Below are positions 27,223 to 36,526 of a stretch of DNA of 64,000 nucleotides, in pieces. The stretch is from Salipiger sp. H15 (GTDB taxonomy: Bacteria; Pseudomonadota; Alphaproteobacteria; Rhodobacterales; Rhodobacteraceae), in assembly GCF_040409955.1 (NCBI RefSeq), contig NZ_CP123385.1:434001-498000 (forward strand), written 5' to 3'. Below the pieces are notes generated by a model. That model was given only the letters and a program-made list of their open reading frames with translations. It searched no databases and was not told the DNA's origin. A program made the position numbers and the translations under genes. Each line of letters starts with the position of its first letter. Positions within the stretch are counted from its first letter, which is position 1.

Positions 27223-28590
27223 ATGGCCAAACCTTCCGCGAATTTCGTCTGTCAGTCCTGCGGCAACGCCACCTCGAAATGGTCGGGGCGGTGCGATGCC
27301 TGCGGGGAATGGAACTCCATCACCGAGGAGGTGCCGCTCTCGCAGGGGCCCGGCGGCAAGACGCTGGGCGCGTCGCGCGGGCGCAAGGTGCTGCTCTCGG
27401 ACCTCGCGACCACCGAGGCCGCGCCGCCGCGCACCGCCTCGCGCCTCGACGAGCTCGACCGGGTTCTGGGCGGCGGGCTGGTGCCCGGCTCGGCGATCCT
27501 TGTCGGCGGCGATCCCGGCATCGGCAAGTCGACCCTGCTGCTGCAGGCGGCGGCCGCCTTTTCCCGCGCCGGCCTGAAGGTGATCTACGCCAGCGGCGAG
27601 GAGGCGCGCGCGCAGGTGCGCATGCGCGCCCAGCGTCTGGGACTTGCCGATGCGCAGGTGCAGCTCGCCGCCGAGACCAACCTGCGCGACATCCTCACCA
27701 CGCTCGAGGCCGAGAAGCCGGGGCTGGTGATCGTCGACTCGATCCAGACCATGTGGGTGGACAACGTCGCCAGCGCCCCCGGCTCGGTGGCGCAGGTGCG
27801 CGCCGCCGCGCACGAGCTGACCACCTTCGCCAAGCGCCAGGGCACCTCGGTCATCATGGTCGGCCACGTCACCAAGGACGGGCAGATCGCCGGGCCGCGC
27901 GTGGTCGAACACATGGTGGATACGGTGCTCTACTTCGAGGGCGAGCGCGGACACCAGTTCCGCATCCTGCGCTCGGTGAAGAACCGCTTCGGACCGGCCG
28001 ACGAGATCGGCGTCTTCGAGATGACCGGCGCGGGGCTTTCCGAGGTGCTGAACCCCTCGGCGCTGTTCCTGTCGGAGCGCGGCACCCCGGCCCCGGGCTC
28101 GGTGGTCTTTTCCGGCATCGAGGGCACGCGGCCGGTGCTGGTCGAGTTCCAGGCGCTCGTCGCCCCCACCCCGCAGTCGCAGCCGAGGCGCTCGGTGGTC
28201 GGCTGGGACGGTGGGCGGCTGGCGATGATCCTCGCCGTGCTCGAGGCGCGCTGCGGCATCCCCTTCGCGGGACTCGACGTCTATCTCAACGTCGCCGGCG
28301 GCATGAAGATCAACGAGCCGGCGGCGGATCTGGCGGTTGCGGCTGCGCTGCTTTCCGCCCGCGAGGACATCGCGGTGCCCCCGGAAACCGTTGTTTTCGG
28401 AGAAATAAGCCTCTCGGGGGCCCTCAGACCGGTCGGCCAGACCGAAAACAGGTTGAAAGAGGCGCAAAAACTTGGTTTTTCCAACGCGATCCTGCCGAGG
28501 GGCGGAAAGGTAACGGGCAAGAGCGGTCTCACGCTCAGCCAGATGCCCGACCTCGTCACGCTGGTGGGTGAGGTATTCGACGCCGGCTGA
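27223..28590 (+). CDS. radA: DNA repair protein RadA (Sms)
   Basis: RadA is a RecA-like branch-migration helicase used in recombination and repair. The 455-residue protein has a zinc finger (C10, C13, C24, C27), a Walker A GGDPGIGKST (95-104), the RadA-specific KNRFG motif (about 257-261), and a C-terminal Lon-protease-like domain (from about 300; GGMKINEPAADLAVAAALLS) that lacks proteolytic activity in this family. The ATG at 27223 is the family start. cvpA follows 44 bases downstream. Confidence 0.97.
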   Translation: MAKPSANFVCQSCGNATSKWSGRCDACGEWNSITEEVPLSQGPGGKTLGASRGRKVLLSDLATTEAAPPRTASRLDELDRVLGGGLVPGSAILVGGDPGIGKSTLLLQAAAAFSRAGLKVIYASGEEARAQVRMRAQRLGLADAQVQLAAETNLRDILTTLEAEKPGLVIVDSIQTMWVDNVASAPGSVAQVRAAAHELTTFAKRQGTSVIMVGHVTKDGQIAGPRVVEHMVDTVLYFEGERGHQFRILRSVKNRFGPADEIGVFEMTGAGLSEVLNPSALFLSERGTPAPGSVVFSGIEGTRPVLVEFQALVAPTPQSQPRRSVVGWDGGRLAMILAVLEARCGIPFAGLDVYLNVAGGMKINEPAADLAVAAALLSAREDIAVPPETVVFGEISLSGALRPVGQTENRLKEAQKLGFSNAILPRGGKVTGKSGLTLSQMPDLVTLVGEVFDAG

Positions 28591-28634
28591 GGCGCGGCAC
28601 CGGACAAACGGTTCAGACGAGGGGCGCGGAGCGC

Positions 28635-29207
28635 ATGGACGGATTCACTATCATCGACGGGGTCGTCGCGCTCGTCATCGTGCTCTCGGCACTGCTCGCC
28701 TATTCGCGCGGGCTGGTGCGCGAGGCGCTCGCGATCATCGGCTGGATCGTCGCGGCGATCCTCGCCTTCGTCTTCGCGCCGCAGGTGCAGCCGCTGGTCA
28801 AGGAAATCCCGGTGCTCGGCGATTTCCTCTCGGACAGCTGCGAGCTGTCGATCATCGCCGCCTTTGCCGCGGTCTTCGCGCTGGCGCTGGTCGTCGTGTC
28901 GCTCTTCACCCCGGTCTTCTCGAGCCTCGTGCAGCGCTCGGCGCTCGGCGGGCTGGACCAGGGGCTCGGCTTCCTCTTCGGCGTGGCGCGCGGCGTGCTG
29001 CTCGTGGCCATCGCCTTCTTCGTCTACGAGACGGTGATCACCGCGCAGGGCATCCCGATGGTCGACGATTCGCGCTCGGCTGCGGTCTTCGCGCAGTTCA
29101 CCGGCAAGATCGAGGACCAGAACCCTGAGGCGGCGCTCGGCTGGATCACCGCGCAATACGAGCAGCTGGTCGGCACCTGCGAGGCCCCGGGCGCGGGCGA
29201 CGCCTGA
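28635..29207 (+). CDS. cvpA: CvpA family membrane protein
   Basis: The 190-residue protein has four hydrophobic segments and the family start MDGFTIIDGVVALVIVLSALLAYSRG. CvpA was first linked to colicin V production; it is an inner-membrane protein whose molecular role is not settled. It commonly lies upstream of purF, as here, with 225 bases and a hairpin between. It probably shares a transcript with radA. Confidence 0.92.
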   Translation: MDGFTIIDGVVALVIVLSALLAYSRGLVREALAIIGWIVAAILAFVFAPQVQPLVKEIPVLGDFLSDSCELSIIAAFAAVFALALVVVSLFTPVFSSLVQRSALGGLDQGLGFLFGVARGVLLVAIAFFVYETVITAQGIPMVDDSRSAAVFAQFTGKIEDQNPEAALGWITAQYEQLVGTCEAPGAGDA

Positions 29208-29251
29208 TCCCCGGCCCGGCCTGCCGCCGGACCCTGCGAGCCAAGGACACG

Positions 29252-29280
29252 AGCCGCGCCCCCGGGCGCGGCTTTCGCGT
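29252..29280 (+). terminator. Hairpin between cvpA and purF
   Basis: Complementary arms AGCCGCGCCC (29252-29261) and GGGCGCGGCT (29264-29273) form a GC-rich stem, with the innermost pairs probably open as a loop, followed by TTCGCGTT. The U-tract is weak, so termination may be partial. Confidence 0.5.
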
Positions 29281-29432
29281 TCCGGCGCCTGCCGCGCGGC
29301 AACGCCACGGGGCGCGCGCAATCTTTACGCGCGGTCCGCGCAGACCTTGTCACGCCGCGCTGCGGCGTCCATATGCGAAGCTTCCGTGACACGAGCCCTC
29401 CATGCCGGTATGAGGGGGCCGTACCCAGCCCC

Positions 29433-30941
29433 ATGGATTCGGAGCCGCCCTTGTCCGATCGCCAGATGCCCCCCGCCCATCCCTTTGATTTCGACGCGGT
29501 CGATGCCGACAAGCTGCACGAGGAGTGCGGCGTCTTCGGTGTCACCGGTGTCACCGACGCGGCGAACTTCGTCGCCCTCGGCCTGCACGCGCTGCAGCAC
29601 CGGGGACAGGAAGCCGGCGGGATCGTCTCCTACTCGCCCGAGGAAGGGTTCAACTCGGCCCGCCGCTTCGGCTACGTGCGCGACAACTTCACCAGCGCCT
29701 CGCTGATGGAAACACTGCCCGGCGCGCTGGCCATCGGTCACGTGCGCTACTCGACCGCCGGCTCCAAGGGGGCCGCGATCCGCGACGTGCAGCCCTTCTT
29801 CGGCGAATTCTCGATGGGCGGCGCCGCCATCGCCCACAACGGCAACATCACCAATGCCGAGGCGCTGCGCCGCGAGCTGATCGAGCGCGGCTCGATCTTC
29901 CAGAGCTCGTCCGACAGCGAATGCATCATCCACCTGATGGCGCGCTCGCTGCAGCGCGACATCCCGGCCCGCATGGAAGACGCGCTGCGCCGCGTCGAGG
30001 GCGCCTTCTCGGTCGTCGCCATGACCCGCACCAAGCTGATCGGCGTGCGCGACCCGCTGGGCGTGCGCCCGCTGGTGCTCGGCAAGCTCGCCGACGGCGG
30101 CTACGTGCTCAGCTCCGAGACCTGCGCGCTCGACATCATCGGCGCGGAATTCGTGCGCGAGATCGAGCCCGGCGAGATGGTCGTCATCTCGGGCGGCAAG
30201 GTCGAGAGCCGCCGCCCGTTCCGCCCGCAGCCCTCGAAGTTCTGCATCTTCGAGCACGTCTACTTCTCGCGCCCCGATTCGATCATCGGCGGCCGCTCGG
30301 TCTACGAGACGCGTCGGCAGATCGGCGTCGAGCTTGCCCGCGAGGCCCCGGTCGAGGCCGACCTCGTCTGCCCGGTGCCCGACAGCGGCACTCCGGCGGC
30401 GATCGGCTTCGCGCATGAGAGCGGCATCCCCTACGGCATGGGGATCATCCGCAACCAGTACATGGGCCGCACCTTCATCGAGCCGACCGAGCAGATCCGC
30501 AACATGGGCGTGCGCCTCAAGCTCAACGTCAACCGCGCGCTCATCCGTGGCAAGCGGGTGATCCTCGTGGACGACTCGGTGGTTCGCGGCACGACCTCGC
30601 GCAAGATCAAGGAGATGATCCTCGACGCGGGCGCCGCCGAGGTGCACTTCCGCATCGCCTCGCCGCCCACCGCCTGGCCCTGCTTCTACGGCGTCGACAC
30701 GCCCCAGCGCGAGAAGCTGCTGGCCGCGACCATGTCCGAGGACGAGATGCGCGAGCATCTCGGCGTCGACAGCCTCAAGTTCATCTCGCTCGACGGGCTC
30801 TACCGCGCCGTGGGTGCGAGCGAGCAGGGCCGCAACAACTCCTGCCCGCAATATTGCGACGCCTGCTTCTCGGGCGAGTACCCGGTCGAGCCGGCGGACA
30901 TGATCGAGAAGGGCTTCAAGCTCAAGACTGCGGCAGAGTAA
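29433..30941 (+). CDS. purF: Amidophosphoribosyltransferase
   Basis: PurF makes 5-phosphoribosylamine from PRPP and glutamine, the first committed purine step. The 502-residue protein has an Ntn glutaminase domain whose nucleophile is the Cys of EECGVFG (C32 in this numbering, exposed after propeptide removal), and a C-terminal phosphoribosyltransferase domain with VILVDDSVVRGTTS as PRPP loop. The start is uncertain: ATG at 29433 and 29466 both lack good ribosome sites, whereas a TTG at 29451 has GGAG seven bases upstream. All give a short propeptide before the Cys. Confidence 0.93.
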   Translation: MDSEPPLSDRQMPPAHPFDFDAVDADKLHEECGVFGVTGVTDAANFVALGLHALQHRGQEAGGIVSYSPEEGFNSARRFGYVRDNFTSASLMETLPGALAIGHVRYSTAGSKGAAIRDVQPFFGEFSMGGAAIAHNGNITNAEALRRELIERGSIFQSSSDSECIIHLMARSLQRDIPARMEDALRRVEGAFSVVAMTRTKLIGVRDPLGVRPLVLGKLADGGYVLSSETCALDIIGAEFVREIEPGEMVVISGGKVESRRPFRPQPSKFCIFEHVYFSRPDSIIGGRSVYETRRQIGVELAREAPVEADLVCPVPDSGTPAAIGFAHESGIPYGMGIIRNQYMGRTFIEPTEQIRNMGVRLKLNVNRALIRGKRVILVDDSVVRGTTSRKIKEMILDAGAAEVHFRIASPPTAWPCFYGVDTPQREKLLAATMSEDEMREHLGVDSLKFISLDGLYRAVGASEQGRNNSCPQYCDACFSGEYPVEPADMIEKGFKLKTAAE

Positions 30942-30951
30942 CGCAGCGCGT

Positions 30952-30984
30952 GCGCGCCTCCCCGCCGGGGGGCGCGCCACTTTC
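30952..30984 (+). terminator. Hairpin after purF
   Basis: An 11-bp GC-rich stem with one bulged T (GCGCGCC-T-CCCC pairing with GGGGGGCGCGC) and a three-base loop lies 11 bases after the purF stop and is followed by a short ACTTTCC. It is a plausible terminator with a weak U-tract. Confidence 0.45.
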
Positions 30985-31106
30985 CGCCGCAGGCGCAGTT
31001 CCGTCGCGGCGCCCACGGGGACGTGACCGGACGTCCCCCTTTTTGTGCCCGCACCCCTTCTTTAACTGGCTGCGATCCGCTGCAACCAGACGAAGGAGAC
31101 ACGGCC

Positions 31107-31355
31107 ATGACGAATTCCACCCCCCCGAAGGTCGCGGCCAGCGCCACCACCCAGACCCCCCTGCCGAGCGGCATGGCGCTGCTTGGCGTGCGCGGCTCGG
31201 ATCGCGATCCGCGCGCCCTCATCCGCCTGCCCGATGGCCGGGTCGTCACCGTCGGTCTTGGCACGCAACTCGGCAACCAGAAGGTCGTGGCCATCGACAA
31301 GGACCGCATCGCGCTGTCGAAGGGCTCGTCCTCGCAGTGGATCGAGCTTCCCTGA
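31107..31355 (+). CDS. Small PilP-like domain protein
   Basis: This 82-residue protein starts at an ATG with AAGGAG nine bases upstream. Its C-terminal 60 residues (ALLGVRGSDRDPRALIRLPDGRVVTVGLGTQLGNQKVVAIDKDRIAL) follow the pattern of the PilP/GspC-type beta domain: a residue pattern on a single strand-rich unit ending in a short hydrophobic tail. No pilus genes are nearby and there is no lipobox, so a true pilus role is doubtful. It lies between purF and an SDR gene on the same strand. Confidence 0.7.
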   Translation: MTNSTPPKVAASATTQTPLPSGMALLGVRGSDRDPRALIRLPDGRVVTVGLGTQLGNQKVVAIDKDRIALSKGSSSQWIELP

Positions 31356-31431
31356 CACGGGGCGATTTCGCCGCATCCCGGCGCATCTTACGCGAATTGA
31401 CATTCGTCTGCGTCCGGGCGACACGGCTGGC

Positions 31432-32079
31432 ATGAGTGAACAGATCGCCCTTGTCACCGGAGCCTCGCGCGGGCTGGGCTTTGCCCTCGCCGAAGCGCTC
31501 GCCCCGGCCTATCACATCGTCGCCGTCGGTCGCACCGTCGGCGGGCTCGAGGATCTCGACGACCGCATCAAGGCCAAGGGCGGGGCGGCGACGCTCGCCC
31601 CCATGGACATCACCAAGCCCGAGGCCATGGCGCAGCTCTGCCGCTCGGTCTGGGACCGCTGGGGCGGGATCAAGCTCTGGCTGCACACCGCCGTGCATGC
31701 CGCGCCGCTGACCCCCGCGAACCACATGGACCAGAAGGACTGGGCGAAGTCGATCGCGACCAACCTGACCGCGACCGGCGTGCTGATCCCCTATGTGACG
31801 CCGCTGCTGGGCGAGCACGGCCGCGCCGTCTTTTTCGAGGACGACCACGCGGGCGAGCGGTTCTACGGCCATTACGGCACGACCAAGGGCGCGCAGATCG
31901 CGCTGGCCCGCAGCTGGCAGGCAGAGACCGGCAAGACCGGCCCGCGGGTCGAGATCGTCAGCCCGAAGCCGATGCACACCACCACCCGCGTCGTCTTCCA
32001 CCCCGGCGAGGACAAGACCGTGCTCGCCTCTCCCTACGCGGAAGCCGCGCGGCTTCTGGGCGAGCTCGGCCTCCTCTGA
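31432..32079 (+). CDS. SDR-family oxidoreductase
   Basis: This 215-residue short-chain dehydrogenase has the cofactor motif TGASRGLG (9-16), a VGRT segment after beta-2 that would prefer NADP, and a YGTTKGAQ (YxxxK-type) catalytic segment near residue 145. The usual NAG motif is not clear, and the protein is shorter than the typical 250. The substrate is unknown. It is 76 bases downstream of the small PilP-like gene; the ribosome-binding site is weak. Confidence 0.85.
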   Translation: MSEQIALVTGASRGLGFALAEALAPAYHIVAVGRTVGGLEDLDDRIKAKGGAATLAPMDITKPEAMAQLCRSVWDRWGGIKLWLHTAVHAAPLTPANHMDQKDWAKSIATNLTATGVLIPYVTPLLGEHGRAVFFEDDHAGERFYGHYGTTKGAQIALARSWQAETGKTGPRVEIVSPKPMHTTTRVVFHPGEDKTVLASPYAEAARLLGELGLL

Positions 32080-32101
32080 GACCCGCGATCCGGGCTGGCG
32101 G

Positions 32102-32797
32102 TCACGCCAGCTCGAAGCGCTCCACCCCGGCCGCGGCCAACTCCTCGTCGAGCGTCGGCGAGGTCAGGAACTCCAACACTGCCATCGCCTCGGGCGCGGC
32201 CTGCCGTGTGACGAAGACCGACATGTCGATGTGCGTTCCCAGCGCATCGGGAAAGATCGCCGCGGGCTCGACGCCGGGGCTGGCAAGGATGGTCGTCAGC
32301 GGCGCCACCGCGAGCTCGATCTCTCCCGCCGCGACCGCGGTCACCGGGGCCCCACCGCCCATCGGGCGGCTCTGCGGCGCCACCTCGGCGACGATGCCGA
32401 GCCTGCCGAGCATCCCCAGATAGGTGCGCCCGCTGGTGCCCGCGCCGGTGTAGCCGATGCTGCGCGCCGATTTCAGCATCGCGACGATCTCGTCCTGCCC
32501 GCCCAGCACCCCCGCCCCGCTCCCCGCCTTCCGCGCGACGGCAAGCCGCACCCGGCCAAAGGCCCGGTGCGTGGCCGCGTCGACGAGGCCCGCCTCGATC
32601 AGCTGGCGCACGTAGGGCGGGTTGGTGAGGCCGATGTCGCCGGGCCGACCCGCGAAGATGCGCTCGGGGATTGCCGGGTTGAGATCGTTGACCACCCGAA
32701 GGGGCAGGCCCGCGGCCGCCTCCATCCGGGTTCCGAACGCGGACATCACCGCCTTGATCGCGAGAGGCACAAGAATGACGAGGGCCTGCGGCGGCAT
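32102..32797 (-). CDS. ModA-like solute-binding-fold protein without signal peptide
   Basis: The 231-residue protein resembles type 2 periplasmic binding proteins of the molybdate/tungstate or sulfate group (PGDIGLTNPPYVRQLIEAG, VAPLTTILASPGVEPAAIFPDAL, MAVLEFLTSPTLDEELAAAGVERF). The start I can support, ATG at 32797 with AGAGG upstream, places the mature fold almost at residue 5 (ALVILVPLAIKAVM), leaving no ordinary signal peptide. An in-frame extension to 32938 adds residues that do not form one either. No ABC permease or ATPase is nearby. It may be a cytoplasmic ligand-sensing protein, or have lost its export signal. Confidence 0.7.
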   Translation of the reverse strand: MPPQALVILVPLAIKAVMSAFGTRMEAAAGLPLRVVNDLNPAIPERIFAGRPGDIGLTNPPYVRQLIEAGLVDAATHRAFGRVRLAVARKAGSGAGVLGGQDEIVAMLKSARSIGYTGAGTSGRTYLGMLGRLGIVAEVAPQSRPMGGGAPVTAVAAGEIELAVAPLTTILASPGVEPAAIFPDALGTHIDMSVFVTRQAAPEAMAVLEFLTSPTLDEELAAAGVERFELA

Positions 32798-33018
32798 GGG
32801 CGAAGCCTCTGAAAAACCGGATGACGCCTGACGATAGCACGTTCCGGGGGGAAGCGAAGCCTCTGCCACAGGGACCAATTGTCTCGCTTCCCGGGCGCGG
32901 TCCGCTACTTCAGAGTCACACCTGAGGCCAGATCGCATCAGCCGCGCGCCGCCGGGCTCCTGCGCCTTGCCCCACCGCAGGCCATTGCCTATGGAAGTGA
33001 GATAACAGGGACCCGATC

Positions 33019-33804
33019 ATGCGCATTCTCATCACCAACGACGACGGCATCAACGCCCCGGGGCTGACGGTGCTGCACGCCATCGCCGAAGAGCTCGCCG
33101 GGCCCGATGGCGAGGTCTGGACCGTGGCGCCGGCCTTCGAGCAATCGGGGGTCGCGCATTGCATCAGCTACACCCATCCGATGATGATCGCCGAGATGGG
33201 GCCGCGCCGCTGGGCCGCCGAGGGCAGCCCGGCCGACTGCGTGCTTGCCGGCCTGCACGACGTGATGAAGGACTGCCCGCCCGACCTCGTGCTCTCCGGC
33301 GTCAACCGCGGCAACAACTCGGCCGAGAACGCGCTCTATTCCGGCACGCTCGGCGGCGCCATGGAAGGCGCGCTTCAGGGGCTGCCGTCGATCGCCCTGT
33401 CGCAGTATCTCGGGCCGCGCACCCGCAACCTGAAGAACCCCTTCGAGGCCGCCGCGACCCACGGCGTCGAGGTGGTCCGCCGCATCCTCGCCTCGGGCAC
33501 CAAGGCGGACGGCGACTACCGGCTGTTCTGGAACGTGAACTTCCCGCCCTGCCCGGCGGACGAGGTGCTGGGCACCCGCGTCGTGCCGCAGGGCCGCCGC
33601 GCCGAGACCAACTATTCCGTCGAGCCGCACCTGTCGCCCTCGGGGCGCAAGTTCCTGTGGATCCGCGGCGGCGACCAGCGCCGGCCCGCCCCCGCAGGCA
33701 CCGACGCCGCGGTCAACCTCGAGAGCTACATCTCGGTGACACCGATGCGCGCGGATCTGACCGCGCATGACGCCCTGGCTCCGCTGCAAGAGGCCTTCGC
33801 ATGA
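33019..33804 (+). CDS. surE: 5'/3'-nucleotidase SurE
   Basis: SurE is a divalent-metal phosphatase acting on nucleoside monophosphates and short polyphosphates, linked to stress survival. The 261-residue protein has the metal site NDDG (7-10), the EQSGVAHC loop and the SGVNRGNN segment. It begins an overlapping operon; its stop shares ATGA with the pcm start, and an nlpD-like gene follows, the usual surE-pcm-nlpD order. Confidence 0.97.
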   Translation: MRILITNDDGINAPGLTVLHAIAEELAGPDGEVWTVAPAFEQSGVAHCISYTHPMMIAEMGPRRWAAEGSPADCVLAGLHDVMKDCPPDLVLSGVNRGNNSAENALYSGTLGGAMEGALQGLPSIALSQYLGPRTRNLKNPFEAAATHGVEVVRRILASGTKADGDYRLFWNVNFPPCPADEVLGTRVVPQGRRAETNYSVEPHLSPSGRKFLWIRGGDQRRPAPAGTDAAVNLESYISVTPMRADLTAHDALAPLQEAFA

Positions 33805-34445
33805 GTTTCGACGCCGAGCGCAAGATGCAGCTGCTCTTTGCCCTGCGCTCACGTGGGGTCACCGACAGCCTCGTGCTCGAGGCGATGGAGAAGATCGACC
33901 GCGGGCTCTTCGTGAAGGGCTACTTCACCGACCGCGCCTACGAGGACATGCCGCTGCCGATCCCCTGCGGGCAGACCATCTCGCAGCCCTCGGTGGTCGG
34001 GCTGATGACCCAGGCGCTGAACGTGTCGAACCGCGACAAGGTGCTCGAGGTCGGCACCGGCTCGGGCTACCAGGCCGCGATCCTCAGCCAGCTGGCGCGT
34101 CGGGTCTACACCGTGGACCGCCACCGCCGCCTCGTGGTCGAGGCGCGCAAGATCTTCGACGCGCTGGATCTTTCCAATATCACCGCCTTTACCGCCGACG
34201 GCAGCTTCGGCCTGCCCGATCAGGCGCCCTTCGATCGCATCCTGGTGACCGCCGCGGCAGAGGACCCGCCCGGGCCGCTCTTGGCCCAGCTGCGGATTGG
34301 CGGTATCATGGTGTTGCCCGTGGGGCAGTCCGACACCGTGCAGCACCTCATCCGGGTGACCCGCACGGAGCAGGGCTTCGACTATGACGAGTTGCGCCCC
34401 GTGCGCTTCGTGCCGCTTGTGGAAGGTCTGGCCAAGGAGAGCTGA
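33801..34445 (+). CDS. pcm: Protein-L-isoaspartate O-methyltransferase
   Basis: Pcm methylates isoaspartyl residues in damaged proteins using S-adenosylmethionine, starting their repair. The 214-residue protein contains the SAM-binding [15 protein letters not shown], the acceptor-region [14 protein letters not shown], and the late [10 protein letters not shown] motif. It overlaps surE by four bases and precedes the nlpD-like gene by 63. Confidence 0.96.
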   Translation: MSFDAERKMQLLFALRSRGVTDSLVLEAMEKIDRGLFVKGYFTDRAYEDMPLPIPCGQTISQPSVVGLMTQALNVSNRDKVLEVGTGSGYQAAILSQLARRVYTVDRHRRLVVEARKIFDALDLSNITAFTADGSFGLPDQAPFDRILVTAAAEDPPGPLLAQLRIGGIMVLPVGQSDTVQHLIRVTRTEQGFDYDELRPVRFVPLVEGLAKES

Positions 34446-34508
34446 CCGCCACCGGCGGCGATTTACATGACGTCCCGGGACAAGGGGCGCAGGCGAGGAT
34501 CGAGACAG

Positions 34509-35705
34509 ATGCAAGACGCATTCCGCAAATCCGCGACCCGCATTGCCGGGCCCCTGGCCGCGACCGCCCTTCTGGCGGCCTGCTCCGGCCCGCTCGACTA
34601 TGACATGCGCGGCCGCATGGGCGGCTCGCTCGACACGTCGCAGGCAGCACTCGCCGCCAGCACCGCCGACCGGCCGGTGCCCGACGCGCGCGGGGTGCTG
34701 TCCTACCCGACCTACCAGGTGGCCATCGCCCGCGGCGGCGACACCGTGGCGGACGTGGCCAACCGCGTCGGCCTGCCCGCCGGCGAGGTCGCGCGCTACA
34801 ACGGCATGCAGCCCAACGACCCGCTGCGCCCGGACGAGATCATCGCCCTGCCGTCGCGCGTCGGCGTGGCCGTGCCCTCGGCCAGCGCGCCCGTGGACAT
34901 CGCCACCCTCGCCGGGAACGCGATCAACAATGCACCGGTGACCGCGCGCCCGTCGGAGGTGACCACCACCACGCTTGCCCCGGCGCAGACCAATTCCGCG
35001 GTGCAGACCGGCGGCGTCGAGCCGATCCGCCACAAGGTGCAGCGCGGCGAGACCGCCTTCACCGTCGCGCGGCTCTACGGCGTGACGCCGAAGTCGCTGG
35101 CGGACTGGAACGGGCTCGATGCCAACTTCACCCTGCGCGAGGGCCAGTACCTGCTGATCCCCGTGGTCGAGCAGAAGGCCACCCGCGCCGAGAGCGTCAC
35201 CGTCTCGCCGGGCAGTGGCTCGCCGACGCCGCAGCCGCCCTCCTCGACGCAGCCGCTGCCCAAGGACGAGCCGTCGCGCACGACGCAGACCAACGAGGCC
35301 AAGGCAACCGCGGCGGCCTCCAAGCCGGTGGCCGACATCGGCCAGGCGAGCTCTAACGCGCTGATGGTGATGCCGGTGAACGGCTCGATCGTGCGCGAAT
35401 ATTCCAAGGGCAAGAACGAGGGGATCGACATCTCGGCCCCCGCGGGAAGCGCGGTCAAGGCGGCGGCCAGCGGCACGGTCGCGGCGATCACCCGCAACAC
35501 CGAGAACGTGCAGATCGTCGTCATCCGCCACCCGGACGAGCTTCTGTCGATCTACACCCACCTCGACGGGCTGCAGGTCAAGAAGGGCGACGCGGTGAGC
35601 CGCGGCCAGACCATCGGCTCGGTGCGCGCCGCCGACCCGGCCTTCCTGCACTTCGAGGTGCGCAAGGGCTTCGAGAGCGTCGATCCCATGTCCTACCTGC
35701 GCTGA
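34509..35705 (+). CDS. NlpD/EnvC-like lipoprotein: two LysM domains and a degenerate LytM (M23) domain
   Basis: This 398-residue outer-envelope lipoprotein has a signal with lipobox LAAC (lipidated C25), a first LysM-like domain (about 68-116), a second LysM (about 174-220), a Ser/Thr/Pro-rich linker, and an M23 domain (about 290-398). The zinc-peptidase site is degenerate: the first His ligand is N303 in KNEGID, and the first His of HxH is F379 in FLHFE, while D307 and H381 remain. NlpD and EnvC show the same loss and act as amidase activators, so this is likely the partner of the amidase at the left end of the window. ATG 34509 is chosen over 34467 because it gives the clean lipoprotein signal. 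Confidence 0.88.
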   Translation: MQDAFRKSATRIAGPLAATALLAACSGPLDYDMRGRMGGSLDTSQAALAASTADRPVPDARGVLSYPTYQVAIARGGDTVADVANRVGLPAGEVARYNGMQPNDPLRPDEIIALPSRVGVAVPSASAPVDIATLAGNAINNAPVTARPSEVTTTTLAPAQTNSAVQTGGVEPIRHKVQRGETAFTVARLYGVTPKSLADWNGLDANFTLREGQYLLIPVVEQKATRAESVTVSPGSGSPTPQPPSSTQPLPKDEPSRTTQTNEAKATAAASKPVADIGQASSNALMVMPVNGSIVREYSKGKNEGIDISAPAGSAVKAAASGTVAAITRNTENVQIVVIRHPDELLSIYTHLDGLQVKKGDAVSRGQTIGSVRAADPAFLHFEVRKGFESVDPMSYLR

Positions 35706-35728
35706 CCCGCGCAAGGGCCTGAAATTGA

Positions 35729-35760
35729 AAACCCCGCGCCTGATGGCGCGGGGTTTCCTC
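35729..35760 (+). terminator. Intrinsic terminator after the nlpD-like gene
   Basis: A 12-bp perfect stem (AAACCCCGCGCC at 35729-35740 with GGCGCGGGGTTT at 35745-35756) has a TGAT loop and is followed by CCTCTTG. The A-run before it makes it usable in both directions, for the convergent hydratase gene as well. Confidence 0.85.
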
Positions 35761-35779
35761 TTGTCCGGGGGGCGTTGGC

Positions 35780-36526
35780 TCAGACCAGCGAGACCGACAC
35801 CGTGCCGAGCCCCGCGATGGTGCCCGAGACCTGGGTTCCGGCCGGGAAATAGGGCAGGCCGCAGAGCGAGCCGGTGATCACCACCTGCCCCGGCTGCAGC
35901 CCGCCGCAATGATCGCCCAGCACCTCGCAGAGCAGCGCGAGGTTGGCCAGCGCCGAGCCGCCCGGCACCGTCGCCGGGCCATCCAGCACCACGTCCTCGC
36001 CCGCCACGAGCTTCGCCTCGACCGCGCCGAAATCGCTGCCGTCCCAGTCCGCGAGCGGCGCGCTCGCCACCAGCCCGGCGTTGACCTGCATGTCGGCGAG
36101 CTTCAGCAGCGGCATCTCGGCGCTTTCGCCCTCGAGCCGGGTGTCCACCAGCTCGATCACCGGGCGTGGCACGAAATACTCGGCCACCGGCTCCGGCAGG
36201 CCGCGGCCCGGCAGGGACTTCAGCAGCTCGAAGCCGATCTCGAGCTCGATGCCGAGTCGGCCGCGCACCGTCGCGGCGCCGCCGTTCTCGACCACGTCGG
36301 CCGCCGCGATCGGTGCCACGACCGGCGCGACGATCCCCGCCCCGGCCGCCACCTTGAAGCCCGCCACCGCACCGCGCGCCGCCGTGATCGCCCGCTGCAC
36401 GGCAAGGGCATCCTCGCGGCTTTCGGGCAGGGCGATGCCGGAGGCCGCGGGCGCGAAGCGCGTGCCGCTCTCATGCGCATGCTGCAACGCGGCGACAAGC
36501 GCGGACAGATCGGGGGACAGGGACAT
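35780..36526 (-). CDS. 2-keto-4-pentenoate hydratase-family protein
   Basis: The 248-residue protein belongs to the fumarylacetoacetate hydrolase-like MhpD/HpcG hydratases that add water to 2-hydroxypenta-2,4-dienoates in aromatic meta-cleavage. Family features include the GFKVAAG segment, the acidic metal ligands in GIELEIGFELL (ELE), and GSALANLA with ITGSLCG near the end. No other aromatic-degradation genes are close, so the substrate is uncertain. The start at 36526 has GGAG seven bases upstream. Confidence 0.85.
   Translation of the reverse strand: MSLSPDLSALVAALQHAHESGTRFAPAASGIALPESREDALAVQRAITAARGAVAGFKVAAGAGIVAPVVAPIAAADVVENGGAATVRGRLGIELEIGFELLKSLPGRGLPEPVAEYFVPRPVIELVDTRLEGESAEMPLLKLADMQVNAGLVASAPLADWDGSDFGAVEAKLVAGEDVVLDGPATVPGGSALANLALLCEVLGDHCGGLQPGQVVITGSLCGLPYFPAGTQVSGTIAGLGTVSVSLV

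Noticed and set aside
33849..35909. Open frame of 686 codons on the minus strand
   Set aside because: It is antisense to pcm and the nlpD-like gene; the frame exists only because of GC-rich third positions.
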